Below are positions 1 to 9,812 of a stretch of DNA of 16,576 bases, piece by piece. Position numbers and translations under genes: made by a program. The DNA is from an uncultured Oscillospiraceae bacterium (GTDB lineage: Bacteria; Bacillota; Clostridia; Oscillospirales; Oscillospiraceae). The notes under the pieces are model-generated. The model ran no database searches and had not been told where the DNA came from. It saw only the letters and a program-made list of their open reading frames with translations. Location of the stretch: assembly GCA_934565775.1 (NCBI GenBank), contig CAKTIN010000042.1, positions 1 to 16,576 of the forward strand. Reading direction: 5' to 3'. Each line of letters opens with the position of its first letter. Within the stretch, counting starts at the first letter, position 1.

Positions 1-3537
<3,537 letters not shown>

Positions 3538-3544
3538 GAAGCAG

Positions 3545-3573
3545 CCTTACCCGGCGAACTCCGCCGGGTAAGG
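3545..3573. other. 12-bp perfect hairpin just after rpoC, without T tract
   Basis: CCTTACCCGGCG at 3545-3556 pairs perfectly with 3562-3573 around a 5-nt loop, eight bases after the rpoC stop. Neither side carries a run of T, so it is not a standard intrinsic terminator. It may stabilise the rpoC mRNA 3' end or act with the T-flanked hairpin that follows. Confidence 0.5.
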
Positions 3574-3586
3574 ACTGAAAACCCGT

Positions 3587-3640
3587 AAAAAATCCCCGGA
3601 AACCGTTCTTTTGATTGGTTTCCGGGGATTTTGCATTTTT
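3587..3640. terminator. Bidirectional intrinsic terminator between rpoC and the MATE gene
   Basis: A 16-bp perfect stem (3589-3604 with 3617-3632) encloses a 12-nt loop. On the + strand the stem is followed by TTGCATTTTT. On the - strand it runs into six T (A run at 3587-3592). It lies between the convergent rpoC and MATE genes and can end both transcripts. Confidence 0.88.
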
Positions 3641-3651
3641 GATTCTTTCCC

Positions 3652-4971
3652 TTAAGCGGCGTCTGTGCGGTTCCGGGACCGGATGCGGAGCATAAAGCCC
3701 GCGCTCAGCAGGGCCACCGCCAGCTCCGTGACCGGCATGGCCCCCCAGAGGGCCTCCGGCCCGCAAAGCAGCGGCAGCAGCACGATCAGGCCGCCGCTGA
3801 CCAGCGCCCCCCGCAGGACGGAAACCGTGAAGGACAGACCGGGGTGCAGGGTGGCCTGGAAATAATAGGTCGCGTAGACGTTCAGAGGCAGCAGCAGAAA
3901 GCCCAGGGCATAAACCCGGATGATGGCCGGGGCGATGGCCAGCACGGCCTGGGTGGGGCTCATAAAAATCCGGACCAGGACCCCGGGCCCGGCCATGCAG
4001 CCCAGGGTGGACAGGATCCCTGCCGCAGCGCAGGTCAGCAGGGCGTAGCGCTGCACCTGGGCGATCCGGTCCTGCCGCCCGGCGCCGAAATTCTGGGAGA
4101 GGATAGGCTGGGCCGCCTGGCCGATGCCATAGCAGCAGCACTGCAAAAAGGTACTCACGCTGACGATCACGCTGTACACGGCCAGGGCGTCGTTGCCCAG
4201 ATAGCGTTTGATCTGCCGGTTGAAGAGCATGGTCACAATGCCCATGGCAATATCCACGAAAAAGGAGGAAAAGCCGGTGACCACAATTTTGCCCCACTGC
4301 CCCGCAAAATGCCGGGACAGCTGCCAGGGCAGGGTGCTTTTCTTGGTAAAGAAGTGGGTGAGCATGACAAGGGTGGAAATGATGGCGCCCATGGCCGTGG
4401 CGATGCCCGCGCCCAGAATGCCCAAATCCAGGACAAAAACAAAAAAATAGTCCCCGAATACGTTGAAGATTCCGCCGAACACCACGGACCTTGTGGCCAG
4501 GCCCGGCGCGCCGTCGTTGCGCAGAAAGGCGGAGAGCAGCTGGGTAAAGGGATAGACCGGCACGGTGAGCCGGACGGCGGTTAAATACTGCCGGCACAGG
4601 GGGAGAAGGTCCGCGTCCGCGCCCATGAGCCGGAGAATCGGCTCCTCATATACCCAGAGCGCCGCCCAGGCCAGAGCGGAGAGCACGGCGCACAGCAGCA
4701 CCGCGCTGGTAAAATAGCCGCTTTTCCGCCCCCGTCCCTGCTCAATGGCGTACAGCACCGAGCCGCCGATCCCGGCCAGCAGACCGAGACTGTAAACGAT
4801 GTTCCAAATGGGCGCGATGACCGCAATGGCTGCGGCTCCGTTGGGGCCGTGGTACTGCCCCACCATGGCAGTGTCCACCATGCCGTAGATCGAGCCGATG
4901 AGGGCGCTGCCGAAGGAGGCCAGAAGAAACCGAAAATACAGCTTTTTCACGGGATCCTTGATCAAGTCCAT
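3652..4971 (-). CDS. MATE-family multidrug/sodium antiporter (MepA-like)
   Basis: Predicted cation-coupled efflux pump of the inner membrane, 439 residues, the usual length of the MATE family (about 440-460, 12 transmembrane helices). Family features: an N-terminal helix with YGMVDTAMVGQ (residues about 29-39), AAAIAVIAP in helix 2, FLRNDGAPGLA at the end of helix 4, ILGAGIATAMG, and the second-half signature GIGQAAQPILSQNFGAG. The substrate is unknown; MepA relatives export dyes, biocides and some antibiotics. The frame is open 21 codons further upstream, but the ATG at 4971 is chosen because GGAGG lies 7 nt before it and the residues between are not MATE-like. The gene is convergent with rpoC and divergent from the FemABX operon. 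Its leader holds a transcription attenuator with a tiny ORF, which suggests inducible, possibly translation-sensed expression. A weaker TATAAT at 4988-4993 could give a leaderless internal start. Confidence 0.93.
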   Translation of the reverse strand: MDLIKDPVKKLYFRFLLASFGSALIGSIYGMVDTAMVGQYHGPNGAAAIAVIAPIWNIVYSLGLLAGIGGSVLYAIEQGRGRKSGYFTSAVLLCAVLSALAWAALWVYEEPILRLMGADADLLPLCRQYLTAVRLTVPVYPFTQLLSAFLRNDGAPGLATRSVVFGGIFNVFGDYFFVFVLDLGILGAGIATAMGAIISTLVMLTHFFTKKSTLPWQLSRHFAGQWGKIVVTGFSSFFVDIAMGIVTMLFNRQIKRYLGNDALAVYSVIVSVSTFLQCCCYGIGQAAQPILSQNFGAGRQDRIAQVQRYALLTCAAAGILSTLGCMAGPGVLVRIFMSPTQAVLAIAPAIIRVYALGFLLLPLNVYATYYFQATLHPGLSFTVSVLRGALVSGGLIVLLPLLCGPEALWGAMPVTELAVALLSAGFMLRIRSRNRTDAA

Positions 4972-5015
4972 AATATCCTCCAAAACGATTATACTAAAAT
5001 AGGCCCCGGCCCAAC

Positions 5016-5063
5016 AAAAAACCGGATAAAACAACAGGCGTCTCAGCCTGTCATCTTATCCGG
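5016..5063 (-). terminator. Attenuator hairpin in the MATE leader
   Basis: Read on the - strand, an 18-bp stem (5' arm 5063-5046, 3' arm 5039-5022; all positions pair, three as G-U) closes a 6-nt loop and is followed directly by six T (5021-5016). It lies about 40 nt after the predicted transcription start and 45 nt before the MATE start codon, so it would stop most transcripts before the pump gene. This is the classical form of a regulated leader terminator. Confidence 0.85.
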
Positions 5064-5066
5064 CAT
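5043..5066 (-). CDS. Possible 7-codon leader peptide (MPDKMTG) controlling the MATE attenuator
   Basis: On the - strand an ATG at 5066 is preceded by AGGAA (5076-5072) at a normal ribosome-binding distance and is followed by six codons and TGA, giving MPDKMTG. The coding codons coincide with the 5' arm of the attenuator stem and the stop codon lies at the loop. A ribosome delayed on these codons or at the stop would cover that arm, prevent the terminator and let transcription reach the MATE gene. The Shine-Dalgarno itself can sit in the loop of a small CCGCT/AGCGG hairpin (5084-5080 with 5072-5068). No protein family can be assigned. Expression is inferred from position only; the ORF could be coincidental. 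Confidence 0.42.
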   Translation of the reverse strand: MPDKMTG

Positions 5067-5106
5067 ACCGCTTCCTGCGAGCGGGGGACCTCCGATGAGC
5101 GGCTTC

Positions 5107-5135
5107 ATTATAGCCAATTGCTCCGGGTTTGTCAA
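5107..5135 (-). promoter_or_regulatory. Perfect-consensus sigma-A promoter of the MATE leader
   Basis: On the - strand TTGACA (5135-5130), a 17-bp spacer and TATAAT (5112-5107) match the vegetative consensus at all 12 positions. Transcription should begin near 5100, giving a leader of about 130 nt before the MATE start codon. So strong a promoter ahead of an attenuator fits control by termination rather than initiation. Confidence 0.9.
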
Positions 5136-5148
5136 GCCCTCAAAGGTT

Positions 5149-5176
5149 TTGATTGCATCTTGGGGGGAAATATGAT
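5149..5176 (+). promoter_or_regulatory. Promoter of the FemABX/racemase operon
   Basis: TTGATT (5149-5154) and TATGAT (5171-5176) are separated by 16 bp, upstream of the FemABX gene. Transcription should start near 5183, giving a 5' UTR of about 58 nt that contains a small CCGG-based repeat (ATCCGGC twice, 5198-5215). It is divergent from the MATE promoter; 13 bp separate the two -35 boxes, so the two polymerases could compete. Confidence 0.65.
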
Positions 5177-5241
5177 ATGATAAATTGAAATGTGGAAATC
5201 CGGCCGCGATCCGGCTAATATAGAAAGATGGAGCGCTTTTT

Positions 5242-6330
5242 ATGTACGAATTTATTACCCAGGATACTCTGGCGGAGTATGAAAGCTTTATTGCCTCCCA
5301 TCCCAAGGGGCACTTTGCCCAGTCCTCCCTGTGGGGCAAGCAGAAGCCGGCCTGGACCTGGCGGGCGGTGGCCGTCCGGGGACAGGACGGGAAAATCAAG
5401 GGGACCATGGCTTTCCTGATTCGGAAGATGCCCGTGTTTGGGGCCAGTATGCTGTATGCCTGCCGGGGGCCTGTGTGCGGCCTGGAGGACAAGGAGACCT
5501 TCGGGCAGCTGCTGGAGGGGGCCAAGGCCCTGGCCAAGGAGTACCGGGGCTACATTATTAAGGTGGACCCGGATGTGCCCTGTGAAAATGTGGCCTTCGG
5601 GCAGCTGCTGGAGTCCTACGGCTTTGTGCGGAAGCAGACCGGCAAGAACTTTGAGGGCATCCAGCCCAAGTTTGTATTCCGGCTGAATGTGGAGGGGAAA
5701 ACCGAGGAAGAGCTTATGGCCTCCTTTACCCAAAAGACCCGGTATAACATTCGCCTGGCCACCCGGAAGGGGGTGGAGGTGCGGCTCTGCGGGAAGGAAA
5801 TGGTACCGGCCTTCACGAAGATCATGGTAGAGACCGGCGTGCGGGACAATTTTGTCACCCGGAACGAGCAGTATTTCACCAATATGCTGGACAATCTGGG
5901 GGAGCACGCCCGGCTGTACATGGCCTTCTATGAGGGGCAGCCCATTGCCGGGACCCTGGCCATCTGGTTCGGGGACAAGGTCTGGTATCTGTACGGCGCG
6001 TCGTCCAACGAGCACCGGAACCTGATGCCCAATTATCTGCTTCAGTGGAATATGATCCAGTGGGCGGTGGAGAAGAAGTGCCGGATCTATGACTTCCGGG
6101 GCGTGTCCGGGGATCTGTCGGAGGACAACCCGCTCTACGGCCTGTACAAGTTCAAAAAGGGCTTTAACGGGGACTTTACGGAGTTCCTGGGGGAATACGA
6201 CCTGGTTCTGAACAAGGGCATGAACTGGGCGATCAACAAGGCGACCAAGGCCTATAAGGGCTGGAATATGTTCGTCTATATGCATAAGAATAAGAAAAAG
6301 GAACAGCCTGCCGGGGAAGAAAAGGCCTAG
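5242..6330 (+). CDS. FemABX-family peptidyltransferase (lipid II interpeptide bridge type)
   Basis: Proteins of this family (FemX/FmhB, MurM, FemA, FemB) use aminoacyl-tRNA to add amino acids to the side chain of lipid II or peptidoglycan at the cytoplasmic face of the membrane. The 362 residues form the expected tandem GNAT-like fold. Recognisable pieces are QSSLWGK (27-33), YACRGPV (72-78), TRYNIRLA (166-173), the signature LMPNYLLQW (261-269), FRGVSG (285-290) and GLYKFKKGF (300-308). The long coiled-coil arm typical of staphylococcal FemA is not apparent, as in the smaller FemX enzymes. The C terminus is Lys/Glu rich. GGAG lies 8 nt before the ATG. It opens a + strand operon and is followed after 23 nt by a racemase-family gene, so the pair may serve bridge or stem-peptide synthesis. 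The amino acid added cannot be read from the sequence. Confidence 0.9.
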   Translation: MYEFITQDTLAEYESFIASHPKGHFAQSSLWGKQKPAWTWRAVAVRGQDGKIKGTMAFLIRKMPVFGASMLYACRGPVCGLEDKETFGQLLEGAKALAKEYRGYIIKVDPDVPCENVAFGQLLESYGFVRKQTGKNFEGIQPKFVFRLNVEGKTEEELMASFTQKTRYNIRLATRKGVEVRLCGKEMVPAFTKIMVETGVRDNFVTRNEQYFTNMLDNLGEHARLYMAFYEGQPIAGTLAIWFGDKVWYLYGASSNEHRNLMPNYLLQWNMIQWAVEKKCRIYDFRGVSGDLSEDNPLYGLYKFKKGFNGDFTEFLGEYDLVLNKGMNWAINKATKAYKGWNMFVYMHKNKKKEQPAGEEKA

Positions 6331-6353
6331 GGGGCAAAAAGAGGGAGCGGCGC

Positions 6354-7442
6354 ATGAAGGCCTACATCATAGAGAAAAAGAAGCTGGAGCGCAATATTGA
6401 GCTGCTGAAAAAGCGCATGGGCGACACGGTAATCTGGGGCGTGCTCAAGGGAGACGGCTACGGCGTGGGCGCAGTGGAACTGGCGGAGTATCTGGCCGCA
6501 GGGGGCATTGACCATTTCGCCGTCTGCGACCTCCGGGAGGCCCAGGCCCTCAGGGACGCCGGATTTACGGAGAACCCCATTCTGATGATGCGGGGAACCT
6601 GTGAGGAGGGGGAGCTGGAGGAGCTGCTGGATCTGAATGTGACGCTGACCATCAGCTCTCTGGCGGACGCGGCGGCCATAGAGGCCGTGGCGGCCCGGCG
6701 GTCCACCCTGGCGGAGGGACATCTGAAGATCGATACCGGCATGGGCCGGTTCGGCTTTGAGCCGGAGGAGCTGGACCAGATCCTCCGGGTGTATACCGGC
6801 TTTGAGCACGTGGCCGTGACAGGGATCTATACCCATTTCCATTCCGCCTTTGACCGAAAGCCTACGCAGGCGCAGTTTACCCGCTTCCAGGGGACGCTGG
6901 AGGCCATTCGCGCCGCCGGATTTGAGACGGGAATGGTGCACTGCTGCAACTCCACCGCCGCCTGGCGGTATGGGGAGATGCGGTGCGACGCCGTGCGCAT
7001 CGGTTCCGCCCTTCTGGGGCGGGTGGGCTGGGCGGCCCGGGCGGGGCTGTCTACCCTGGGCTATTGCCAGGCGCCGCTGGAGGAGGTCCGGACCCTGCCC
7101 GCCGGGCATACGGTGGGCTATGCCCAGGGCTGGAAGGCCAAGCGGGACACGCCCATCGGCGTGGTCGGCGTGGGCTGGGGCAACGGCTTCGGCGTGGACC
7201 GGGGCTTCGATCTCTGGCGGGGCCGGGACTGTCTGCGGGGCATGGGCCGGTATCTGAAGGCCTGGATGCAGAAAAAATCCCTCTATGTGACGATTCAAGG
7301 GAAAAAGTGCCGGGTCCTCGGCCATGTGGGCATGGTGAATCTGGTGGTAGACCTGACCGGCCTGGACTGCGAGCCCGGGGAGCCGGTCATCGTGCCGATC
7401 AATCCCGTCCTGGCCAAGGGGCTGGACGTGGTCTTTCAGTGA
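6354..7442 (+). CDS. Alanine-racemase-family PLP enzyme, atypical C-terminal domain
   Basis: Fold-type III PLP enzyme expected to interconvert L- and D-alanine or a related amino acid. In the N-terminal barrel the PLP lysine is K32 in VLKGDGYGVG (usual form VVKANAYGHG). KIDTGMGRFGF (125-135) supplies the usual Lys and Arg, HCCNSTAAW (196-204) and RIGSALLGR (215-223) are the phosphate-side motifs, and VGYAQGW holds the catalytic tyrosine Y255. Two deviations appear. The canonical R(V/I)CMDQ segment is HVGMVNL (324-330), so the conserved Cys and Asp are lost. The protein also stops at about 362 residues without the usual ISYRVPR tail containing the second active-site tyrosine. GAGGGAG lies 6 nt before the ATG. 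Cotranscribed with the FemABX gene, it probably provides a D-amino acid for the wall, but it may not be the housekeeping Alr and its substrate is uncertain. Confidence 0.86.
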   Translation: MKAYIIEKKKLERNIELLKKRMGDTVIWGVLKGDGYGVGAVELAEYLAAGGIDHFAVCDLREAQALRDAGFTENPILMMRGTCEEGELEELLDLNVTLTISSLADAAAIEAVAARRSTLAEGHLKIDTGMGRFGFEPEELDQILRVYTGFEHVAVTGIYTHFHSAFDRKPTQAQFTRFQGTLEAIRAAGFETGMVHCCNSTAAWRYGEMRCDAVRIGSALLGRVGWAARAGLSTLGYCQAPLEEVRTLPAGHTVGYAQGWKAKRDTPIGVVGVGWGNGFGVDRGFDLWRGRDCLRGMGRYLKAWMQKKSLYVTIQGKKCRVLGHVGMVNLVVDLTGLDCEPGEPVIVPINPVLAKGLDVVFQ

Positions 7443-7450
7443 GGCCGGGC

Positions 7451-8005
7451 ATGGATAAAAAGGAACTGCGCGCCCGGATCCGGGCGAAAAAGCGGGCGCT
7501 GACTCCGGAGCAGATCCGGCGGTACAGCAAAAGGCTCACCGGGATGCTCCTGGCCCAGCCGGCGTACCGGCAGGCCCGGTCTATTTACGGCTATCTGCCC
7601 TATAACCAGGAGGTCCTGACCTGGGAGCTCCTGGGCCGTGCCCTGGCGGAGGGCAAGCGGGTGGCGGTGCCCAAGGTCCTGGGGGATACCATGGCCTTTC
7701 TTTGGCTGGAGGACCTGACCCAGGTGGCCCCGGGGTACTGCGGGATCCCCGAGCCGCTGGCGGACGGACCCGTGGCGGAGGACCCGGAGGCCCTGGTCCT
7801 GATGCCCGGCCTGGCCTTTGACCGGCAGGGCGGGCGCATGGGCTACGGCGGCGGATTTTATGACCGCTTTCTGGAGCGGGAGCCGGGGCACCCCACGGTG
7901 GCCCTGTGCTACGGCTTCCAGCTGGTGGACCGGGTGCCCATGGAGCCCTTTGACCGCCCGGTGGACCTGGTTTTGGCCTGGGGCGGCGTGGAAGGAGAAG
8001 AATAA
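7451..8005 (+). CDS. 5-formyltetrahydrofolate cyclo-ligase
   Basis: Cytosolic enzyme (MTHFS, EC 6.3.3.2; often named fau or ygfA) that converts 5-formyl-THF to 5,10-methenyl-THF with ATP, returning the storage folate to one-carbon metabolism. The 184 residues match the usual 180-200. The N terminus MDKKELRARIRAKKRAL has the basic ATP-binding residues. GYLPYNQEV (47-55) contributes to the folate site, GIPEP is at 98-102, and the signature GYGGGFYDRF is at 131-140. The ATG at 7451 lies 8 nt after the racemase stop. The open frame continues upstream over the racemase gene, but those residues are an out-of-frame shadow. The stop codon shares its last base with the next start (TAATG), which suggests translational coupling. 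Confidence 0.94.
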   Translation: MDKKELRARIRAKKRALTPEQIRRYSKRLTGMLLAQPAYRQARSIYGYLPYNQEVLTWELLGRALAEGKRVAVPKVLGDTMAFLWLEDLTQVAPGYCGIPEPLADGPVAEDPEALVLMPGLAFDRQGGRMGYGGGFYDRFLEREPGHPTVALCYGFQLVDRVPMEPFDRPVDLVLAWGGVEGEE

Positions 8006-8592
8006 TGGAAATCATTGCGTTTTTGCTGGTATGCGCTCTGGCCTTTGGGCTGTGCTTCCTGGTGGACAAGGGCTTTACCCGGGTGTTCCGGAACCGGAGG
8101 CAGCAGAAGTCCGGTCTCAGCGTGCATCTGGCTAAGGGCTATGCCCTGGCGGGGCTGCTCATTACGGTGCTGGGCATTGCCCTGTTCGCGGCGCTGTTTG
8201 ACGGGAAGGACCCCCAAAATTGGAGAATTATCCTGCTCAGCGCCGTAATGGTCCTCTTTGGGGCGGGGCTGCTGACGGTTTATTTGTCCTATGGCATTTA
8301 TTATGATGCGGATACCTTCCTCCTGTGCACCTTTGGCAAGAAGCCGGCGGAGTACCGCTATGACAAGATCCGCTACCAGAGAATTTACAACATCCGGGGG
8401 ATGATCTGCGTGGCGCTGACCATGCAGGACGGCCGGGAGGTGGCCCTGTATGCCAATATGCAGGGACTGAATCCCTTCCTGGATACGGCCTTTCTGGGGT
8501 ACTGCCGCCAGCGGGGGCTGGATCCGGAGCAGGCGGATTTTTACGACCCCAATGAATCCAAGTGGTTTCCTATGGAACAGGAGGAAGGCTGA
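8005..8592 (+). CDS. Membrane protein with three N-terminal helices and a PH-like C-terminal domain
   Basis: No confident family. The 195 residues contain three hydrophobic segments (about 2-20, 45-65 and 73-95) with a basic loop FRNRRQQK between the first two. A soluble C-terminal part (about 97-170) alternates beta-type segments: GIYYDADTFLLCTFGKK, YRYDKIRYQRIYN, MICVALTMQDGREVALYANM. This resembles the small PH-like domains at the end of many Firmicutes membrane proteins (DUF6560-like is a possibility I cannot verify). The end is acidic (MEQEEG). Start and stop both overlap neighbours (TAATG before, TGATG after), so it is translated as part of the operon. Its role is unknown; membrane location and operon context would fit an envelope-associated accessory function. 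Confidence 0.8.
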   Translation: MEIIAFLLVCALAFGLCFLVDKGFTRVFRNRRQQKSGLSVHLAKGYALAGLLITVLGIALFAALFDGKDPQNWRIILLSAVMVLFGAGLLTVYLSYGIYYDADTFLLCTFGKKPAEYRYDKIRYQRIYNIRGMICVALTMQDGREVALYANMQGLNPFLDTAFLGYCRQRGLDPEQADFYDPNESKWFPMEQEEG

Positions 8593-9212
8593 TGCACATT
8601 CCCAAGGGCGGCACGGATACTTTGGAGATTTTGCCCTTTCGGGAGGCGCTGGCCCAGGCGCTGGAGCCCAACGAGCGGTATGACGTGAACAAATGGCTGT
8701 ATGTGCCCCCTGTATATCAGGAATACCGGTATATTTTGGGGACCCGGGGGCAGCGCCCCTTGATCTGCATCGGGATCAACCCCTCGACCGCCGCGCCGGA
8801 TGATCTGGACAACACCCTGAAGTCCGTGGAGCGCATTGCCCTGGGCAACGGCTTTGACAGCTTTGTGATGTTTAATGTCTACCCCCAGCGGGCCACGGAC
8901 CCGGACGCCATGGAGCGCCGGTGTAATTTGGCCCTGCACCGGGAGAATCTGGAGGCCTTTCGCTATGTGCTGTCCCTGTCCCGGGACCCGGCCGTATGGG
9001 CGGCCTGGGGGACGATCATCGAAAAGCGGACGTATCTGGCCCAGTGCCTGGAGGACATGATCGCCGTAGGCCAGGAGTACGGAGCCAGGTGGTTTACAGC
9101 CGGGGCCATCTCCAAAAAGGGCCACCCCCATCACCCCCTGTATCTGCGGAAGGACGCGGGGCTGGACCCCTTTGACGCCCGGGACTATGTGGAGCGGGTG
9201 CTCCATACATAA
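8592..9212 (+). CDS. DUF1643 family protein
   Basis: 206 residues with the hallmarks of DUF1643: ICIGINPSTA (58-67) followed by DDLDNTLKSVERIA, then FNVYPQRATDP (94-104), WAAWG (136-140) and the His-rich GHPHHPLYL (178-185). The conserved NPS/Asn/His/Asp residues suggest an enzyme or nucleotide-binding protein, but no activity is established for the family to my knowledge. The start is the ATG at 8592, which overlaps the previous stop (TGATG) and has AGGAGG 8 nt upstream; an upstream in-frame GTG at 8562 would overlap the preceding gene by 30 nt and has no such site. It is the last clear gene of the operon and is followed by a hairpin at 9242-9282. Confidence 0.88.
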   Translation: MHIPKGGTDTLEILPFREALAQALEPNERYDVNKWLYVPPVYQEYRYILGTRGQRPLICIGINPSTAAPDDLDNTLKSVERIALGNGFDSFVMFNVYPQRATDPDAMERRCNLALHRENLEAFRYVLSLSRDPAVWAAWGTIIEKRTYLAQCLEDMIAVGQEYGARWFTAGAISKKGHPHHPLYLRKDAGLDPFDARDYVERVLHT

Positions 9213-9241
9213 TCGGGGCTTTTTGCCGCATACTAATTCTG

Positions 9242-9282
9242 CCGCCGCCAGCGGGCTTGCTCGCCGGGCGGCGGTAATTTTT
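9242..9282 (+). terminator. Probable operon-end hairpin
   Basis: CCGCCGCC (9242-9249) pairs with 9267-9274. Inside it GCGGGC (9251-9256) pairs with GCTCGC (9259-9264, one G-U). The stem is followed by TAATTTTT. The T run is broken by two A, so termination may be partial, which would let some transcripts reach the small ORF at 9302. Confidence 0.55.
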
Positions 9283-9301
9283 AATAGAGAGGCGGCAGCG
9301 T

Positions 9302-9418
9302 ATGAAGGAGGACCAGGAGCGGACCCCCCAGCCTTGGGAGGCGGTGGACCCCAAGCCCCCGGTGATCCACAGCACGGTCCCCGGCACCCGGGGCGAGAAT
9401 CACAGGCAGACAAAGTAA
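9302..9418 (+). CDS. Possible 38-residue small protein
   Basis: An ATG preceded by GAGAGGCGG at a plausible ribosome-binding distance (about 9 nt) opens 38 codons ending in TAA. The product is hydrophilic and rich in Pro, Glu, Asp and Lys, with one central DPKPPVIH stretch, no membrane segment and no cysteine. No family is recognised. It lies 89 nt after the DUF1643 stop and directly before a GC hairpin at 9423. The codon choice (GGC, CCC, GAG, CAG) resembles its neighbours, which slightly favours real coding. Many Firmicutes operons end in such short charged ORFs, but chance is not excluded. Confidence 0.42.
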   Translation: MKEDQERTPQPWEAVDPKPPVIHSTVPGTRGENHRQTK

Positions 9419-9422
9419 CAGC

Positions 9423-9462
9423 GGCCTCCCGGCAAGCCGGGAGGCCCTCAGACTGTCAAGAA
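9423..9462 (-). repeat. GC-rich hairpin plus TTCTTGACAGTCTG motif, copy 1
   Basis: GGCCTCCCGGC (9423-9433) pairs perfectly with 9436-9446 (11 bp, AA between the arms). The adjacent CAGACTGTCAAGAA at 9449-9462 reads TTCTTGACAGTCTG on the - strand. The same motif, with one base gained or lost, flanks hairpins at 9813-9859 and 16473-16515. This copy has no T tract after the hairpin. Confidence 0.6.
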
Positions 9463-9595
9463 ACCCCCGGACCGTTAAAATGCAAAGCAATCCACAAGAA
9501 GGCTTTCTCCTTTCCTTAGCACTCTGCGCAATTGAGAATTTGAAGAAAAAGTTCTGAATCTACAGAAAAATAAGCATTTTAACTTACTGCACAAA

Positions 9596-9633
9596 TCGCA
9601 TCCTACCGTATCTATATACGCCGACGGATGCGA
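9596..9633. other. Two-tier hairpin in AT-rich sequence
   Basis: TCGCATCC (9596-9603) pairs with GGATGCGA (9626-9633), and inside it CGTAT (9607-9611) pairs with ATACG (9616-9620) around a CTAT loop. The 8-bp and 5-bp helices are separated by small internal bulges, and there is no T tract. It lies 8 nt before the larger fold at 9641 and could be part of the same RNA or element. Confidence 0.5.
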
Positions 9634-9640
9634 GTTGTAG

Positions 9641-9796
9641 GAGCCCACGGCAAGCTTTCAAGAGCTGGGGGCGAGAGATTTTGGCTCAAATGAAGTTTTC
9701 CAGGCCGAAGGAATACTTGCTGTCTTTCTAGGCCTGGAAAGCGCGCAGTTGGGGCAAAAGATCCGACCCCGGCCGCAGAACGCTTGCCGTGGGTTT
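9641..9796. other. Large rod-like inverted-repeat element (candidate structured RNA or small mobile repeat)
   Basis: CCCACGGCAAGC (9644-9655) pairs perfectly with 9782-9793, and the helix extends by A-T and G-U pairs to 9641/9796. Further in, GGGG (9667-9670) faces CCCC (9767-9770). GAGATTTTGGCTC (9675-9687) pairs imperfectly with GGGGCAAAAGATC (9751-9763). A perfect 10-bp helix (9697-9706 with 9731-9740) closes a 24-nt apical loop. The whole 156 nt thus folds into one interrupted rod. No protein is encoded. It could be a small RNA ending at the terminator at 9861-9890, or a palindromic miniature repeat. I found no convincing promoter just upstream and recognise no named RNA family; a 6S-like shape is superficial only. 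Confidence 0.5.
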
Positions 9797-9812
9797 CCCA
9801 GTCTCCGGCGCC

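Noticed and set aside
3844..4584. 246-codon + strand frame opposite the MATE gene
   Set aside because: Gly/Asp/His-rich shadow of a well-supported membrane transporter; no start signal.
5000..5100. Known riboswitch class in the MATE leader
   Set aside because: I compared it by eye with guanidine, preQ1, SAM, ZTP, THF and fluoride consensus elements from memory and found no convincing match.
5043..5537. 164-codon - strand frame over the FemABX start and the divergent promoters
   Set aside because: It has no ribosome binding site at its start and crosses both promoters. Only its last seven codons, with their own AGGA, are plausible as a leader peptide.
9480..9620. Promoter for a small RNA (TTGAGA at 9532 with TGAATC at 9555)
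   Set aside because: The -10 match is poor and alternatives were no better; not strong enough to list as a feature.
9641..9796. 6S RNA as the identity of the rod-like element
   Set aside because: A long interrupted hairpin is 6S-like in outline, but I see no sequence match to known 6S RNAs and no clear promoter, so the name is not supported.
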